From NCBI GenBank assembly GCA_964465125.1, contig CAYXIO010000019.1:1-64000 (forward strand): a stretch of DNA of 64,000 nucleotides, in the 5' to 3' direction. The notes beneath the pieces are model-generated. The model worked only from the letters and a program-made list of their open reading frames with translations. It was not told the origin of the DNA and made no database searches. Below are positions 1 to 7,176 of the stretch, one piece after another; within the stretch, counting starts at the first letter, position 1, and the number at the start of each line of letters is the position of its first letter. A program made the translations under genes and the position numbers. The DNA comes from CAYOHG01 sp964465125 (GTDB taxonomy: Bacteria; Planctomycetota; Phycisphaerae; UBA1845; Fen-1342).

Positions 1-1
1 C

Positions 2-124
2 ACGCTGCGCAGCTTCAAGGAGCTGTGCGACGGCAAGTGGGACCACCTGCCCGAGTCGGCGTTCATGTACGTGGGCGCGATCGAGATGGCGGCCGAGAAG
101 GCGGAGAAGCTCAAGGCCGGCTGA
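2..124 (+). CDS. atpD: ATP synthase F1 subunit beta, C-terminal fragment
   Basis: Forty codons and a TGA stop are read in frame from the left window edge; the start lies outside. The peptide runs through FKELCDGKWDHLP and ESAFMYVGAIEMAAEKA, which matches the conserved C-terminal tail of F1-ATPase beta (the DHLPEQAFYMVG region in other bacteria). The beta subunit carries the catalytic ATP sites of the F-type synthase at the inner face of the cytoplasmic membrane. No gene for the epsilon subunit follows directly on this strand within the window. The remaining about 430 residues cannot be seen, so the call rests on this tail alone. Confidence 0.85.
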   Translation, partial: TLRSFKELCDGKWDHLPESAFMYVGAIEMAAEKAEKLKAG

Positions 125-429
125 TTCGAGCTGTTTGACCCCCCGAATCCGCAATCCGACGGGAGCACGAAGCGACGCGTCGCGCTTCCGGCGGTCGCGC
201 ACCCTGCCGCTGCGACTCGCAGGTCGACCACGGTCGGCCCCGTGTGAGCCGAGAATCACCGCCGACAAACCCGCGCCAGGAGCAAGCACGGCGCGATCGG
301 CTACTCGTAACATCGCTCCGGGAATGACGTTGCGCGAAAAAAAAACGAAGTTCCCTTTGATTCTGGGTCGAAGGGGCGCGATACTTACTAGGGAGGAGGA
401 GCAGGCACCGGTCCACAAGGCGGTTTGCG
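125..429. other. intergenic region between atpD and the Cys-rich cluster
   Basis: No convincing gene. ORFs crossing this stretch have no recognisable protein features. It includes an A-run near 340-348 and the promoter candidate at 357-385. No clear atpD terminator hairpin was seen. Confidence 0.5.
357..385 (+). promoter_or_regulatory. sigma70-like promoter candidate for the Cys-rich/C39-like cluster
   Basis: TTGATT (357-362), a 17-base spacer, then GATACT (380-385). It lies about 45 bases upstream of the ATG at 430, a plausible distance. The same -10 hexamer and spacing occur in the sdpR-like promoter at 19087-19115. Inference from sequence only. Confidence 0.45.
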
Positions 430-825
430 ATGCGTCAACCGGGAATTGTGATAGGTGTGTTGCTCTCGGGAGGTGCGCTCGCGCTGGCGGACTGCCTGCA
501 TACGATCACCCGCTATGAACCCATCCCGTGTACTCCTGCCCCCACACTCTGCAATTGCGACCTGAGCACGCACACCTGCCCCTCATCCTGCTATACAACG
601 GGTTGCCAACCCAACGTCATTCGCGGCGCAGTCATGGGTGGGGAGATTCTGGGTTACGCGGCGACCTACCCATGCAACACGCTCAGCTATCGAGTCGGGA
701 CTTGCGTCGGCTCGGGCTTCTGCAATTCCTTTATCCTCTGCCCAACTGGATTCACCTGCCCCGGGCCCTACGGCAACTCCTATGCCTGCTCGGGAAACCC
801 GACCTATATCGTGCCGTGTGCATGA
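430..825 (+). CDS. small cysteine-rich secreted protein (hypothetical)
   Basis: 131 residues. A hydrophobic N-terminus (residues about 4-20, IVIGVLLSGGALALA) reads as a signal peptide, so export is likely. The mature part holds 14 cysteines, many in closely spaced pairs such as CNC, CPSSC and CPTGFTC, suggesting a disulfide-knotted extracellular peptide or small domain. A purine-rich AAGGCGG lies about 10 bases before the ATG. It is the first gene after the promoter candidate at 357-385 and is followed by an anchored protein and a C39-peptidase-like protein. It could be a substrate, a toxin-like peptide or a surface protein. I do not recognise the family. Confidence 0.65.
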   Translation: MRQPGIVIGVLLSGGALALADCLHTITRYEPIPCTPAPTLCNCDLSTHTCPSSCYTTGCQPNVIRGAVMGGEILGYAATYPCNTLSYRVGTCVGSGFCNSFILCPTGFTCPGPYGNSYACSGNPTYIVPCA

Positions 826-841
826 GGCGAGGAGAATACGC

Positions 842-1903
842 ATGTTGACTGGAGTTCGGCTGCTTGGGACGATCCTGTGCTGTTCCGCCTGCCTTACAAG
901 CTACGGACAGGACAAGTTCTCGCTGCTCGAATCCTGGGAGTTCAACTGGGGGCAGATCCAGGACCTCGAGGTCGTCTTCGAGGAGACCGCGAACGCGGTC
1001 GATTCGGACGACGGCGGCTTGATCCACTTCCAGAAGTCGCTGCTTCGCTGCAACGGCACGCACCTGCTTTCGCGCGTCGAGCGGCCCGCCCAGGCGATCA
1101 CGTGGGATCAGTCGTACGACTTCGTCGCCCAGTCCGGGATGAGTCTTCATCAGGCCCCCAGCCTCGCCCGGCCGATGGGCTGGATCAAGCTCGACGATCC
1201 CGGCGCACCTCTGCTCGGCTTGGAATGGCTCTGCGACCTGCTGCACGCGCCAGGGCTCGACGCGCCCCAGGTCGCGCGCTATGGGGACTACGCTTCGCTC
1301 GCGGCGCTCCTGCTTGACCCGCGCTCCAGCTTGCGTCCTGAGCCCGAGATCATCGACGGATGTTCCGCGCTGGTACTGGACGTGTTCGATGACGCCAACC
1401 CGGGCGCGCTCTGGATGACCGTCTGGCTCGATCCGCAGCGCAACGCCGTCCCGCTTCAGTGGACGCTGCTCGGCGGTGCCGGCGAGGTGCGATTCGCGTG
1501 CCGCCTGGGGGACTACTGCGAGTATGCCGGCGCCTGGCTGCCCGGCCGGATCGAGCGCTGGCTGGGCTCGGGTTTCCCCAATACGGGTCTGGTCGCCGTC
1601 CGCCAAATCTGCGTCGCCGACGGCGCGGCCCAGGTGCGGGTCAACGCCGGTCTGACGCCGGCGGACTGCTCGGTGCAGTTCCCGGTCGGTACCGTGGTGA
1701 TGGACGACTCCAACGGCGAAGGATACGTCGCCGCACGCGACGGAGCGCTCATCACGATGGATGAAGCCTTCGCCCGCAAGGCCGAGGCCGCATCCGAGCA
1801 CGCGGGAATGGCATCTGCGAAATCCAGGCTGGCGTGGCTGGGCTTGGCGGCGGCGCTGGGATTTGGGTCGGTTTTCCTCGCGCGCTTCCTGACGCGCCGC
1901 TGA
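842..1903 (+). CDS. exported membrane-anchored protein, possible LolA-like fold
   Basis: 353 residues from the ATG at 842. A longer ORF begins at 638, but only this start has a signal peptide (VRLLGTILCCSACLTSYG) and a nearby GAGG ribosome site. The region around residues 175-240 (WMTVWLDPQRNAVPLQW, then a WLPGRIE stretch) resembles the strand pattern of LolA/LolB-type lipoprotein carrier folds; this is only a resemblance. The C-terminus (about 330-350, SRLAWLGLAAALGFGSVFLARF, then RR) is a membrane helix with a basic end, as in sorting or anchor tails. It starts 16 bases after the Cys-rich gene, so they are probably co-transcribed. Confidence 0.6.
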   Translation: MLTGVRLLGTILCCSACLTSYGQDKFSLLESWEFNWGQIQDLEVVFEETANAVDSDDGGLIHFQKSLLRCNGTHLLSRVERPAQAITWDQSYDFVAQSGMSLHQAPSLARPMGWIKLDDPGAPLLGLEWLCDLLHAPGLDAPQVARYGDYASLAALLLDPRSSLRPEPEIIDGCSALVLDVFDDANPGALWMTVWLDPQRNAVPLQWTLLGGAGEVRFACRLGDYCEYAGAWLPGRIERWLGSGFPNTGLVAVRQICVADGAAQVRVNAGLTPADCSVQFPVGTVVMDDSNGEGYVAARDGALITMDEAFARKAEAASEHAGMASAKSRLAWLGLAAALGFGSVFLARFLTRR

Positions 1904-1910
1904 GACGCCC

Positions 1911-2564
1911 GTGGACAGGATGTGCTGCACACTTGTCCTGTTCGGATTGCTGGCCTCCGGCGCATTCGGCCAATCGCGGCCGGCAATCGCGCCGCAGCGG
2001 GCCAGCGACCCCGACTCGGCATGCCCTCAAGGTGAGCAGGCGTGCGCCGACGACGCCATCACAATCCTACTTACATACCTGGGAGTGGAGGAGCGCGCCG
2101 ACGACGTCCGGTCGGACCTGCGACGCGCGGATCATCCCTCGATCTGGCCAGAAATCCCCGCCGCACTTTTCCACCGGGAAGTCGTCGTTCGTGAACGGCT
2201 GCTATCGCCCCGGGAACTGCGCCAGCTCGGCGACTACGCGATCTGCCGGCTACGCGCCGACGACGGTCATGGGCACTTCATGTTCTTCGCCGGCAATGAT
2301 GGACAGGATGCCTGCTTCCTGGACTTGAAGCACTTCCGACGACACGAGCTCCTGCGCATACCGTTCAGCGAACTGGGCAGGTCGTGGGACGGCTTGGCGC
2401 TGCTTCTCGACCGAAAGGCGACAGCGGCGGCACTCGAACCGACGCCGACCTCGGCGTTGGAGATGCTCGCCGTCGGCGGTGCCGGCACCGCTTTGGCCTG
2501 GTTGTTCATTCTCAGACGACGCCGCAACCGCGTCGCGCGCCCGGTGCGGCTCAATCCTCCGTAG
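1911..2564 (+). CDS. C39 peptidase-like membrane-anchored protein
   Basis: 217 residues. A short hydrophobic N-terminus is followed by CADDAITILLTYLG (Cys45), which corresponds to the catalytic Cys segment of C39/papain-like bacteriocin-processing domains (CGPxALxxxLxYLG). GHFMFFAG (His122) and CFLDL (Asp138) match the usual His and Asp positions. The helper Gly-Pro after the Cys is replaced by Ala-Asp, so activity is uncertain. One membrane helix near residues 187-201 is followed by an Arg-rich tail. The start is GTG at 1911, or ATG at 1920. It begins 7 bases after the preceding stop. C39 enzymes usually cut leader peptides at double-glycine sites and are often fused to ABC exporters; no exporter is present here. 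Confidence 0.55.
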   Translation: MDRMCCTLVLFGLLASGAFGQSRPAIAPQRASDPDSACPQGEQACADDAITILLTYLGVEERADDVRSDLRRADHPSIWPEIPAALFHREVVVRERLLSPRELRQLGDYAICRLRADDGHGHFMFFAGNDGQDACFLDLKHFRRHELLRIPFSELGRSWDGLALLLDRKATAAALEPTPTSALEMLAVGGAGTALAWLFILRRRRNRVARPVRLNPP

Positions 2565-2630
2565 GGAACGGTGCGGCGCTTGAGAACGCCAATGTGCCAT
2601 GCAACGTGAGCCGCGGCAGCGGTCATATGG

Positions 2631-3665
2631 ATGCTGCTTGCGCGCCAATCGGCAATCTGCGATGAGCTGGCCCGACCTCATCCCCGGCAATCGGCCGAAT
2701 CCCCAACCGTTCAGGATGTACTCGACTGGTTCGACTCAGTCACGCTCTCGACGAGTGACAAGCCATGGGCCGTCATGCACGCTCTGCTTGCACACGGCGG
2801 AAGCTGGACGTTGCGCACGCGAGGCGGGAGTGCCGTAGGCGCCGTCGACTGGGTGCTCTCTCCGCACAGCGGATTCCTCGAGTCGGACGAGTGGGGGTTT
2901 CGGTTTCGCGACGCCGGCACTCGCCGAACCTCACAGCAACACCCAGCGCAGTTTGTTTCCTACGCGTTGCGCGCCGGACTTTCCTCGGATTCCACGGGTC
3001 AACGCTCCGCCGGCGGTGTTTCGATCGCGGCTCTGTGGCAGCGTGAAAAGTGGGATTATTGCAGGGGTTCCGACCCGGCGTGGTTCATCGCGGCCTTTTG
3101 CGCCGCCGGTGAGCACGGCCCCTTTCAAAGCAGGTTCGGCGAATGCATAGCCCCGAACGACCTTGTGACGGAACTGCTCGATCGATTCGATGGAGGTTGG
3201 AAGTCGCTGCCGTGTGCGGGATTCCACCATTCTCACGCCCTCGTGCTCGCGCGTGCTCGGCTAACCGGTGCGCTACCGAGCGGCACTCGAAGGAGTCTGG
3301 ACTCGGTGTATCATCGCACCGTCGCGGAGATCGACGCTGCGTGGCAGCCCGGCGGACGATTCGACCTAAAACGCTTCCTGGGAGAGCCGCCTCCGCCCCA
3401 GCACGCCGATGCCTGGGAGCTCTATGTGATCGGGCATTTGCTGGAGGTCGCAATGGACTCGGACGACGCGATCCTTCAAGCTCCACAACGCCTGGACAGA
3501 GCGCTTCGTGAGTCGATCGAGCTGCTTCGGCGTCAGGACTCGTGGGCTCATCCCGCGCGACTGCTGACCTCCGACAGTCCGTTCGACTACGCCGCCGCCG
3601 CCCACTATGTGTCGGCGGCGGCGCGTTGCGCGGAGCATCTCGACCGCCTGGCGCAGTCGCACTAG
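2631..3665 (+). CDS. hypothetical protein, mainly helical, end of the Cys-rich/C39-like cluster
   Basis: 344 residues with no signal peptide and no clear membrane segment. The sequence is rich in amphipathic helices (WAVMHALLAHGG, FHHSHALVLARARL, YAAAAHYVSAAARCAEHL). It has repeated His/Trp/Gly-containing turns, suggestive of an alpha/alpha-barrel such as those of terpene cyclases or LanC-like proteins. No family signature or zinc-ligand set is certain. It lies 66 bases after the C39-like gene on the same strand and ends convergent with, and overlapping by 4 bases, the next gene on the other strand. The ribosome site is weak, so the start is tentative. Confidence 0.55.
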   Translation: MLLARQSAICDELARPHPRQSAESPTVQDVLDWFDSVTLSTSDKPWAVMHALLAHGGSWTLRTRGGSAVGAVDWVLSPHSGFLESDEWGFRFRDAGTRRTSQQHPAQFVSYALRAGLSSDSTGQRSAGGVSIAALWQREKWDYCRGSDPAWFIAAFCAAGEHGPFQSRFGECIAPNDLVTELLDRFDGGWKSLPCAGFHHSHALVLARARLTGALPSGTRRSLDSVYHRTVAEIDAAWQPGGRFDLKRFLGEPPPPQHADAWELYVIGHLLEVAMDSDDAILQAPQRLDRALRESIELLRRQDSWAHPARLLTSDSPFDYAAAAHYVSAAARCAEHLDRLAQSH

Positions 3666-4087
3666 TTGCAGCTCGCGCCGAACTCGGTCAGCATCATCGA
3701 CAGGTCGATCAGGTCGACGTCGCCGTCGCCGTCGATGTCACCGTCCTCGAAGGTCGCCCCGGCCGCGACGCCGAAGTTGACCAGCAGTTGCGACAAGTCG
3801 TCCAGATCGACGACGCCGTCGCTGTTGATGTCGCTGGCGCAGCCGGGCGCGGCGCCGCCCCAGAACCCGCCGGATAGCGCAAACGTGCCGCCGACCAGCG
3901 CGGGACCGGCGTCGGGCTGGCCGATCGTGGCGCTGAGGACGAATCCGCCGCCGGCGGAGCCTTGCCCGCCGCCGCCGTCGACCGTGCTCCAGCGCAAGTC
4001 GATTGCGGCCGTCGCGACGGCGCTGGTCGCCGCCAGCGCCAGCCCCATCGCGAACCACTTCTCCACCCCTGCTTGTCGCGTAGTCAT
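3662..4087 (-). CDS. secreted protein with C-terminal dockerin/EF-hand-like tail
   Basis: 141 residues. A signal peptide (about residues 11-28) leads into a short domain of the WSTVDGGGG ... GGFVLSATIGQPDAG ... FALSGGFWGG type, seen in many planctomycete and verrucomicrobial exported proteins. The last about 60 residues form two EF-hand-like loops (DINSDGVVDLDDLSQLLVNFG and DIDGDGDVDLIDLSMMLTEFG). A Cys before the first loop and another two residues from the end could close a disulfide clamp. A strong GGAGG lies before the ATG. The tail probably binds calcium and mediates surface attachment; this is inferred from the dockerin family. Confidence 0.75.
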   Translation of the reverse strand: MTTRQAGVEKWFAMGLALAATSAVATAAIDLRWSTVDGGGGQGSAGGGFVLSATIGQPDAGPALVGGTFALSGGFWGGAAPGCASDINSDGVVDLDDLSQLLVNFGVAAGATFEDGDIDGDGDVDLIDLSMMLTEFGASCN

Positions 4088-4128
4088 CGCTTGCCTCCGC
4101 AGCTAGAAACGAGTCGTGATAAGTCGTG

Positions 4129-5583
4129 TCACGGTTCGCCGATGCGCACCACCGCGCCGGGCGCTGCGCGCATCCGCACCGTCTGATTGATGACGCCGGT
4201 CCAGTCCGACGTGCTCTGCTTGACGTTCAGCGTGCCCTCGTCGGCGATCTGTCCGAGGGCCACCGCGAAATCGTTCCAGGGCTCCTCGTAAGAGCCTTCG
4301 CCGGCCGGCACGGCGCCGAAATCCGCCCACTGCCCGTCCACGCCGCGCGTCGGCCAGGTGAAGCCGCCGTTATCGATCGCCGCGTCGATCATGTCGCGCA
4401 TCTCGGTCAGCGGCGCGTCGTCGAGCCAGGCATTCACGATCACCGCGAAGTTGACGCCGTCGGGCCGCTGACGGATCCAGGAGCCAGTCCCGAAGAGGCG
4501 CCCGCCGTGCGAGCGCGCCGGATTCGGCCGCACGCCGTTGGTCGGCGCGCCGTAGGTCTGCGCCTGCCCGCCGCCGAAACTCTCGGCCTGAACGTAGTAA
4601 TGCTCGGCCAGGTGCAGCAGCGAGGTCGTACCGGTGACGAACGCGCCGCTGGCGAAGTGCAGCTCGTGGTGGTAGCCGCCGTGCGGCCAGCGCACCAGCG
4701 GACCGTCGGGGTCGAAGACGTTGGTCGCCATCCCGCTGTAGTCGTAGTACGGCTCGCGCGGATCGAGGTCGGCCTCGAAGGTGCGCCCGTAGACGACGTC
4801 GTTCAGCGGCACCCAGTCGATCGGACCCAGCAGATTCTGCTTGAGATAGTTCATGTGGCTCATGCCGCCGGCGGCCTCGACCACTTGCCCGAGCACCATG
4901 AAGCCGAAGTTGGAGTAGGCGACGGTAGCGCCCGGGTCGTTGGCCAGCGTGCGGCCCAGCTCCCACTGCGTCACACGGATCGAGCCGGGCGGATCGCTCG
5001 TCGCATAGCCGGCGTCATTGAACGCGTCGGCAATCGCGATGTCGTTGAACATCGGGTCGATTTCACTGCCGTCGTTCGTGGGCAGACCGCTGTTGTGCGA
5101 CATGATCTGCTGCACCGTGATCTGCTCCATGCGCGGATCGGGCGTGTTGGGATAACTGACGAAGTCGTTGCCGTCGAAGGCGATGTACGGCAGCACGCCT
5201 CCGCCGGGCTGACCCAGGTCGAAGACCGCGGAATTCGGGTCGATCGCACCGGCGGCATAGAGCTTCTGGATGCAGGCCGCGGTGAACGGCTTGGTGACGC
5301 TTGCCACCCGCATGACCGCGTCGTGCCGCAAGGGAATCGTCTTGTCCTGATCCTTCCAGCCGAAGCCGCGCTGATAGACAATCACGCCGTCCTTCATGAT
5401 GCCCAACACCGCGCCTGGGACATCATTATCGTTCATGAAATTGACCATCAGGTCGTCGAAATCGGCCAGTTCGGGCACGGGCTGCCCGCTGATGGGGATG
5501 CCGCCGGCGTCGGCGCGCGGCGCCAGGATGCCCCATCCCGCAAGTGCAAGCCCAGCCACCGCCATCGAACGCCCATTGAACAT
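4129..5583 (-). CDS. beta-lactamase-family serine hydrolase (class C/D-Ala-D-Ala carboxypeptidase type)
   Basis: 484 residues from the ATG at 5583. The ORF is open further upstream, but the signal peptide (MAVAGLALAGWGILAPRADA) sits at this start. The SxxK motif is SVTK (about residues 95-98), the YxN motif is YSN (about 223-225), and an HGG-type third motif lies in the C-terminal third. These are the three active-site motifs of class C beta-lactamases and DD-peptidases. The protein is exported and may act on peptidoglycan peptides or on esters or amides; the substrate cannot be told from sequence. It is preceded by a secreted metalloprotease gene 71 bases upstream on the same strand. Confidence 0.85.
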   Translation of the reverse strand: MFNGRSMAVAGLALAGWGILAPRADAGGIPISGQPVPELADFDDLMVNFMNDNDVPGAVLGIMKDGVIVYQRGFGWKDQDKTIPLRHDAVMRVASVTKPFTAACIQKLYAAGAIDPNSAVFDLGQPGGGVLPYIAFDGNDFVSYPNTPDPRMEQITVQQIMSHNSGLPTNDGSEIDPMFNDIAIADAFNDAGYATSDPPGSIRVTQWELGRTLANDPGATVAYSNFGFMVLGQVVEAAGGMSHMNYLKQNLLGPIDWVPLNDVVYGRTFEADLDPREPYYDYSGMATNVFDPDGPLVRWPHGGYHHELHFASGAFVTGTTSLLHLAEHYYVQAESFGGGQAQTYGAPTNGVRPNPARSHGGRLFGTGSWIRQRPDGVNFAVIVNAWLDDAPLTEMRDMIDAAIDNGGFTWPTRGVDGQWADFGAVPAGEGSYEEPWNDFAVALGQIADEGTLNVKQSTSDWTGVINQTVRMRAAPGAVVRIGEP

Positions 5584-5654
5584 CGCTGAATCTCCCAGTG
5601 CTGATCGCACCTGCGCTGGCCGAGCCGCGTTGCCGCTACACGGGCCTTCGCGTT

Positions 5655-7142
5655 TCATGGCTGTCCGATCACCGCAGTGCCGCAGGCTCGGATCGTCATC
5701 CGCTTGCTCAACGTGAGCGTCTCCGAGGTCGTACCGGCCTGAAGCCAGAGCTGCGGCGGGCTGTATTCGGGCGCGGCTAGATCGAACACCGCATTCGCGC
5801 CCTCGGCCAGCGTGTTCCATGGATTGGCGTAACTACCACGTTCGGTCCCGGCGTAGTCGAAATCCACCCACACGTTGAACTTCGGGTTTCGCCAGTTTTC
5901 CCGGTTGTAGGCCGTGTTGAAGATCGTGTGTGCGTTGAATTCATCGTCGTCGCAATCGCCTCCGAACTCGCCGCAGGCGGCCCCCTGCCAGAATACGTTC
6001 GGGTTCGAAAGAACCCCGATTCGAGTGAATTCCTCGGCCCCGTTGTTATAGGCCATCACCGTGCGATAGCCCTGGTCATCGTCGCCCGTGAAACGGTAGC
6101 CAAAGGAGTAGCAATCCTCGTTGCAGCCGGTCCCGGCGTCCTCACGATTGTGCGCACAGCCTTGCAGGTGGCCGACTTCATGCGGAAACGTGAAATTGGC
6201 GCTGGCGCATTCTCGCAGCACCACGCAGAACCCCTCGGCAGAGCCGCTGGGCGTGCAGAATGCGATGCCGCATCCATCCTGTCCGACGTTGGCTACCATC
6301 AGTACGACGAAATCCGCGCCGTACAGGTCGCGGTACGCGTGTACGACGTCCATATTGAAATCGTCTGGATCGGCCAGGTTGTCGCGGTCGTCCTCGAGGT
6401 CCGAGAGCTCGACATAGGACGTGCCGTAGACGTAGACCAGCCGAGCGCGCAACGCCAGCAGGCTATCCTCGTATACCTGATTGGTGGTATCCACGGCTAG
6501 TTGCGCCTCGGCCAGTATCTGGTCCGTGCCGCCCGCCTCGTCCCGGGCTGCGAGGGTGTACACCACCAGCACGTCGTAGCTCACGGTGGGCTGCTCAGAG
6601 CAGGCCTCGCCGATCGGGCCGCCCCTTTCTCCGCCCGCCGCACCTCCATCCGTCCCATCCGGCACCGGCGACGGAAACCGCCGGCCACTGGTCTGCGTCC
6701 CGCAGCCGTCCGGACCGGCCGGATTGAACGGTTCAAGCGTAACTCCGCCGGCGGCGCGCGTACGCAGCGTGAGATACGTTTGGGATTGCGGCAACCGGAA
6801 TACGCCGGCGACCGAACCGTTCACGCTGGTAAGGATCAACCGTGCGTCCGGGTCCGCCGCGACTCGCGCAAACACGCTGAAACTGCTTGGCGAACGGCGC
6901 TCCACACGGGCAACGTAGGCCTCGCACAGACCACTCGGAAGCGCTATCCGGAACGGCGCACCTCTCTCAAGCTGTGCGAGCAGATCCACGTCGAGCAGAA
7001 CCTCCGCAGTCCCGCCGGGGTTGCCAGCGTCGGCTGGGGTGGCCGCCAGCAACTCGGGAGACCCGGGCGCTTCGTCCTGACGGACCTGGGCGCACGCCAG
7101 GGCTACAGTGCCGATGCTCAGGAGAATCGCGATCAGTCGCAT
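5655..7142 (-). CDS. secreted metzincin-type zinc metalloprotease
   Basis: 495 residues with an N-terminal signal peptide (RLIAILLSIGTVALACA). A propeptide-like region (about 40-180) precedes the catalytic domain. HEVGHLQGCAH at about 321-331 is the extended HExxHxxGxxH zinc motif, and TVMAYN at about 361-366 gives the Met-turn, so this is a metzincin of the reprolysin-like (M12B) group. Many cysteines in the catalytic region suggest disulfide stabilisation. The last about 65 residues (WVDFDYAGTERGSYANPWNTLAEG...) look like the start of a right-handed beta-helix domain that stops early. A strong GGGAGG ribosome site precedes the ATG. There is no dockerin tail. Confidence 0.85.
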   Translation of the reverse strand: MRLIAILLSIGTVALACAQVRQDEAPGSPELLAATPADAGNPGGTAEVLLDVDLLAQLERGAPFRIALPSGLCEAYVARVERRSPSSFSVFARVAADPDARLILTSVNGSVAGVFRLPQSQTYLTLRTRAAGGVTLEPFNPAGPDGCGTQTSGRRFPSPVPDGTDGGAAGGERGGPIGEACSEQPTVSYDVLVVYTLAARDEAGGTDQILAEAQLAVDTTNQVYEDSLLALRARLVYVYGTSYVELSDLEDDRDNLADPDDFNMDVVHAYRDLYGADFVVLMVANVGQDGCGIAFCTPSGSAEGFCVVLRECASANFTFPHEVGHLQGCAHNREDAGTGCNEDCYSFGYRFTGDDDQGYRTVMAYNNGAEEFTRIGVLSNPNVFWQGAACGEFGGDCDDDEFNAHTIFNTAYNRENWRNPKFNVWVDFDYAGTERGSYANPWNTLAEGANAVFDLAAPEYSPPQLWLQAGTTSETLTLSKRMTIRACGTAVIGQP

Positions 7143-7176
7143 GACGGTCCTCCCCGTCGAGGAGTCTTGGTGTTCG

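Noticed and set aside
638..841. Upstream extension of the anchored protein gene
   Set aside because: It overlaps the Cys-rich gene in another frame and adds no signal; the ATG at 842 has the signal peptide and ribosome site.
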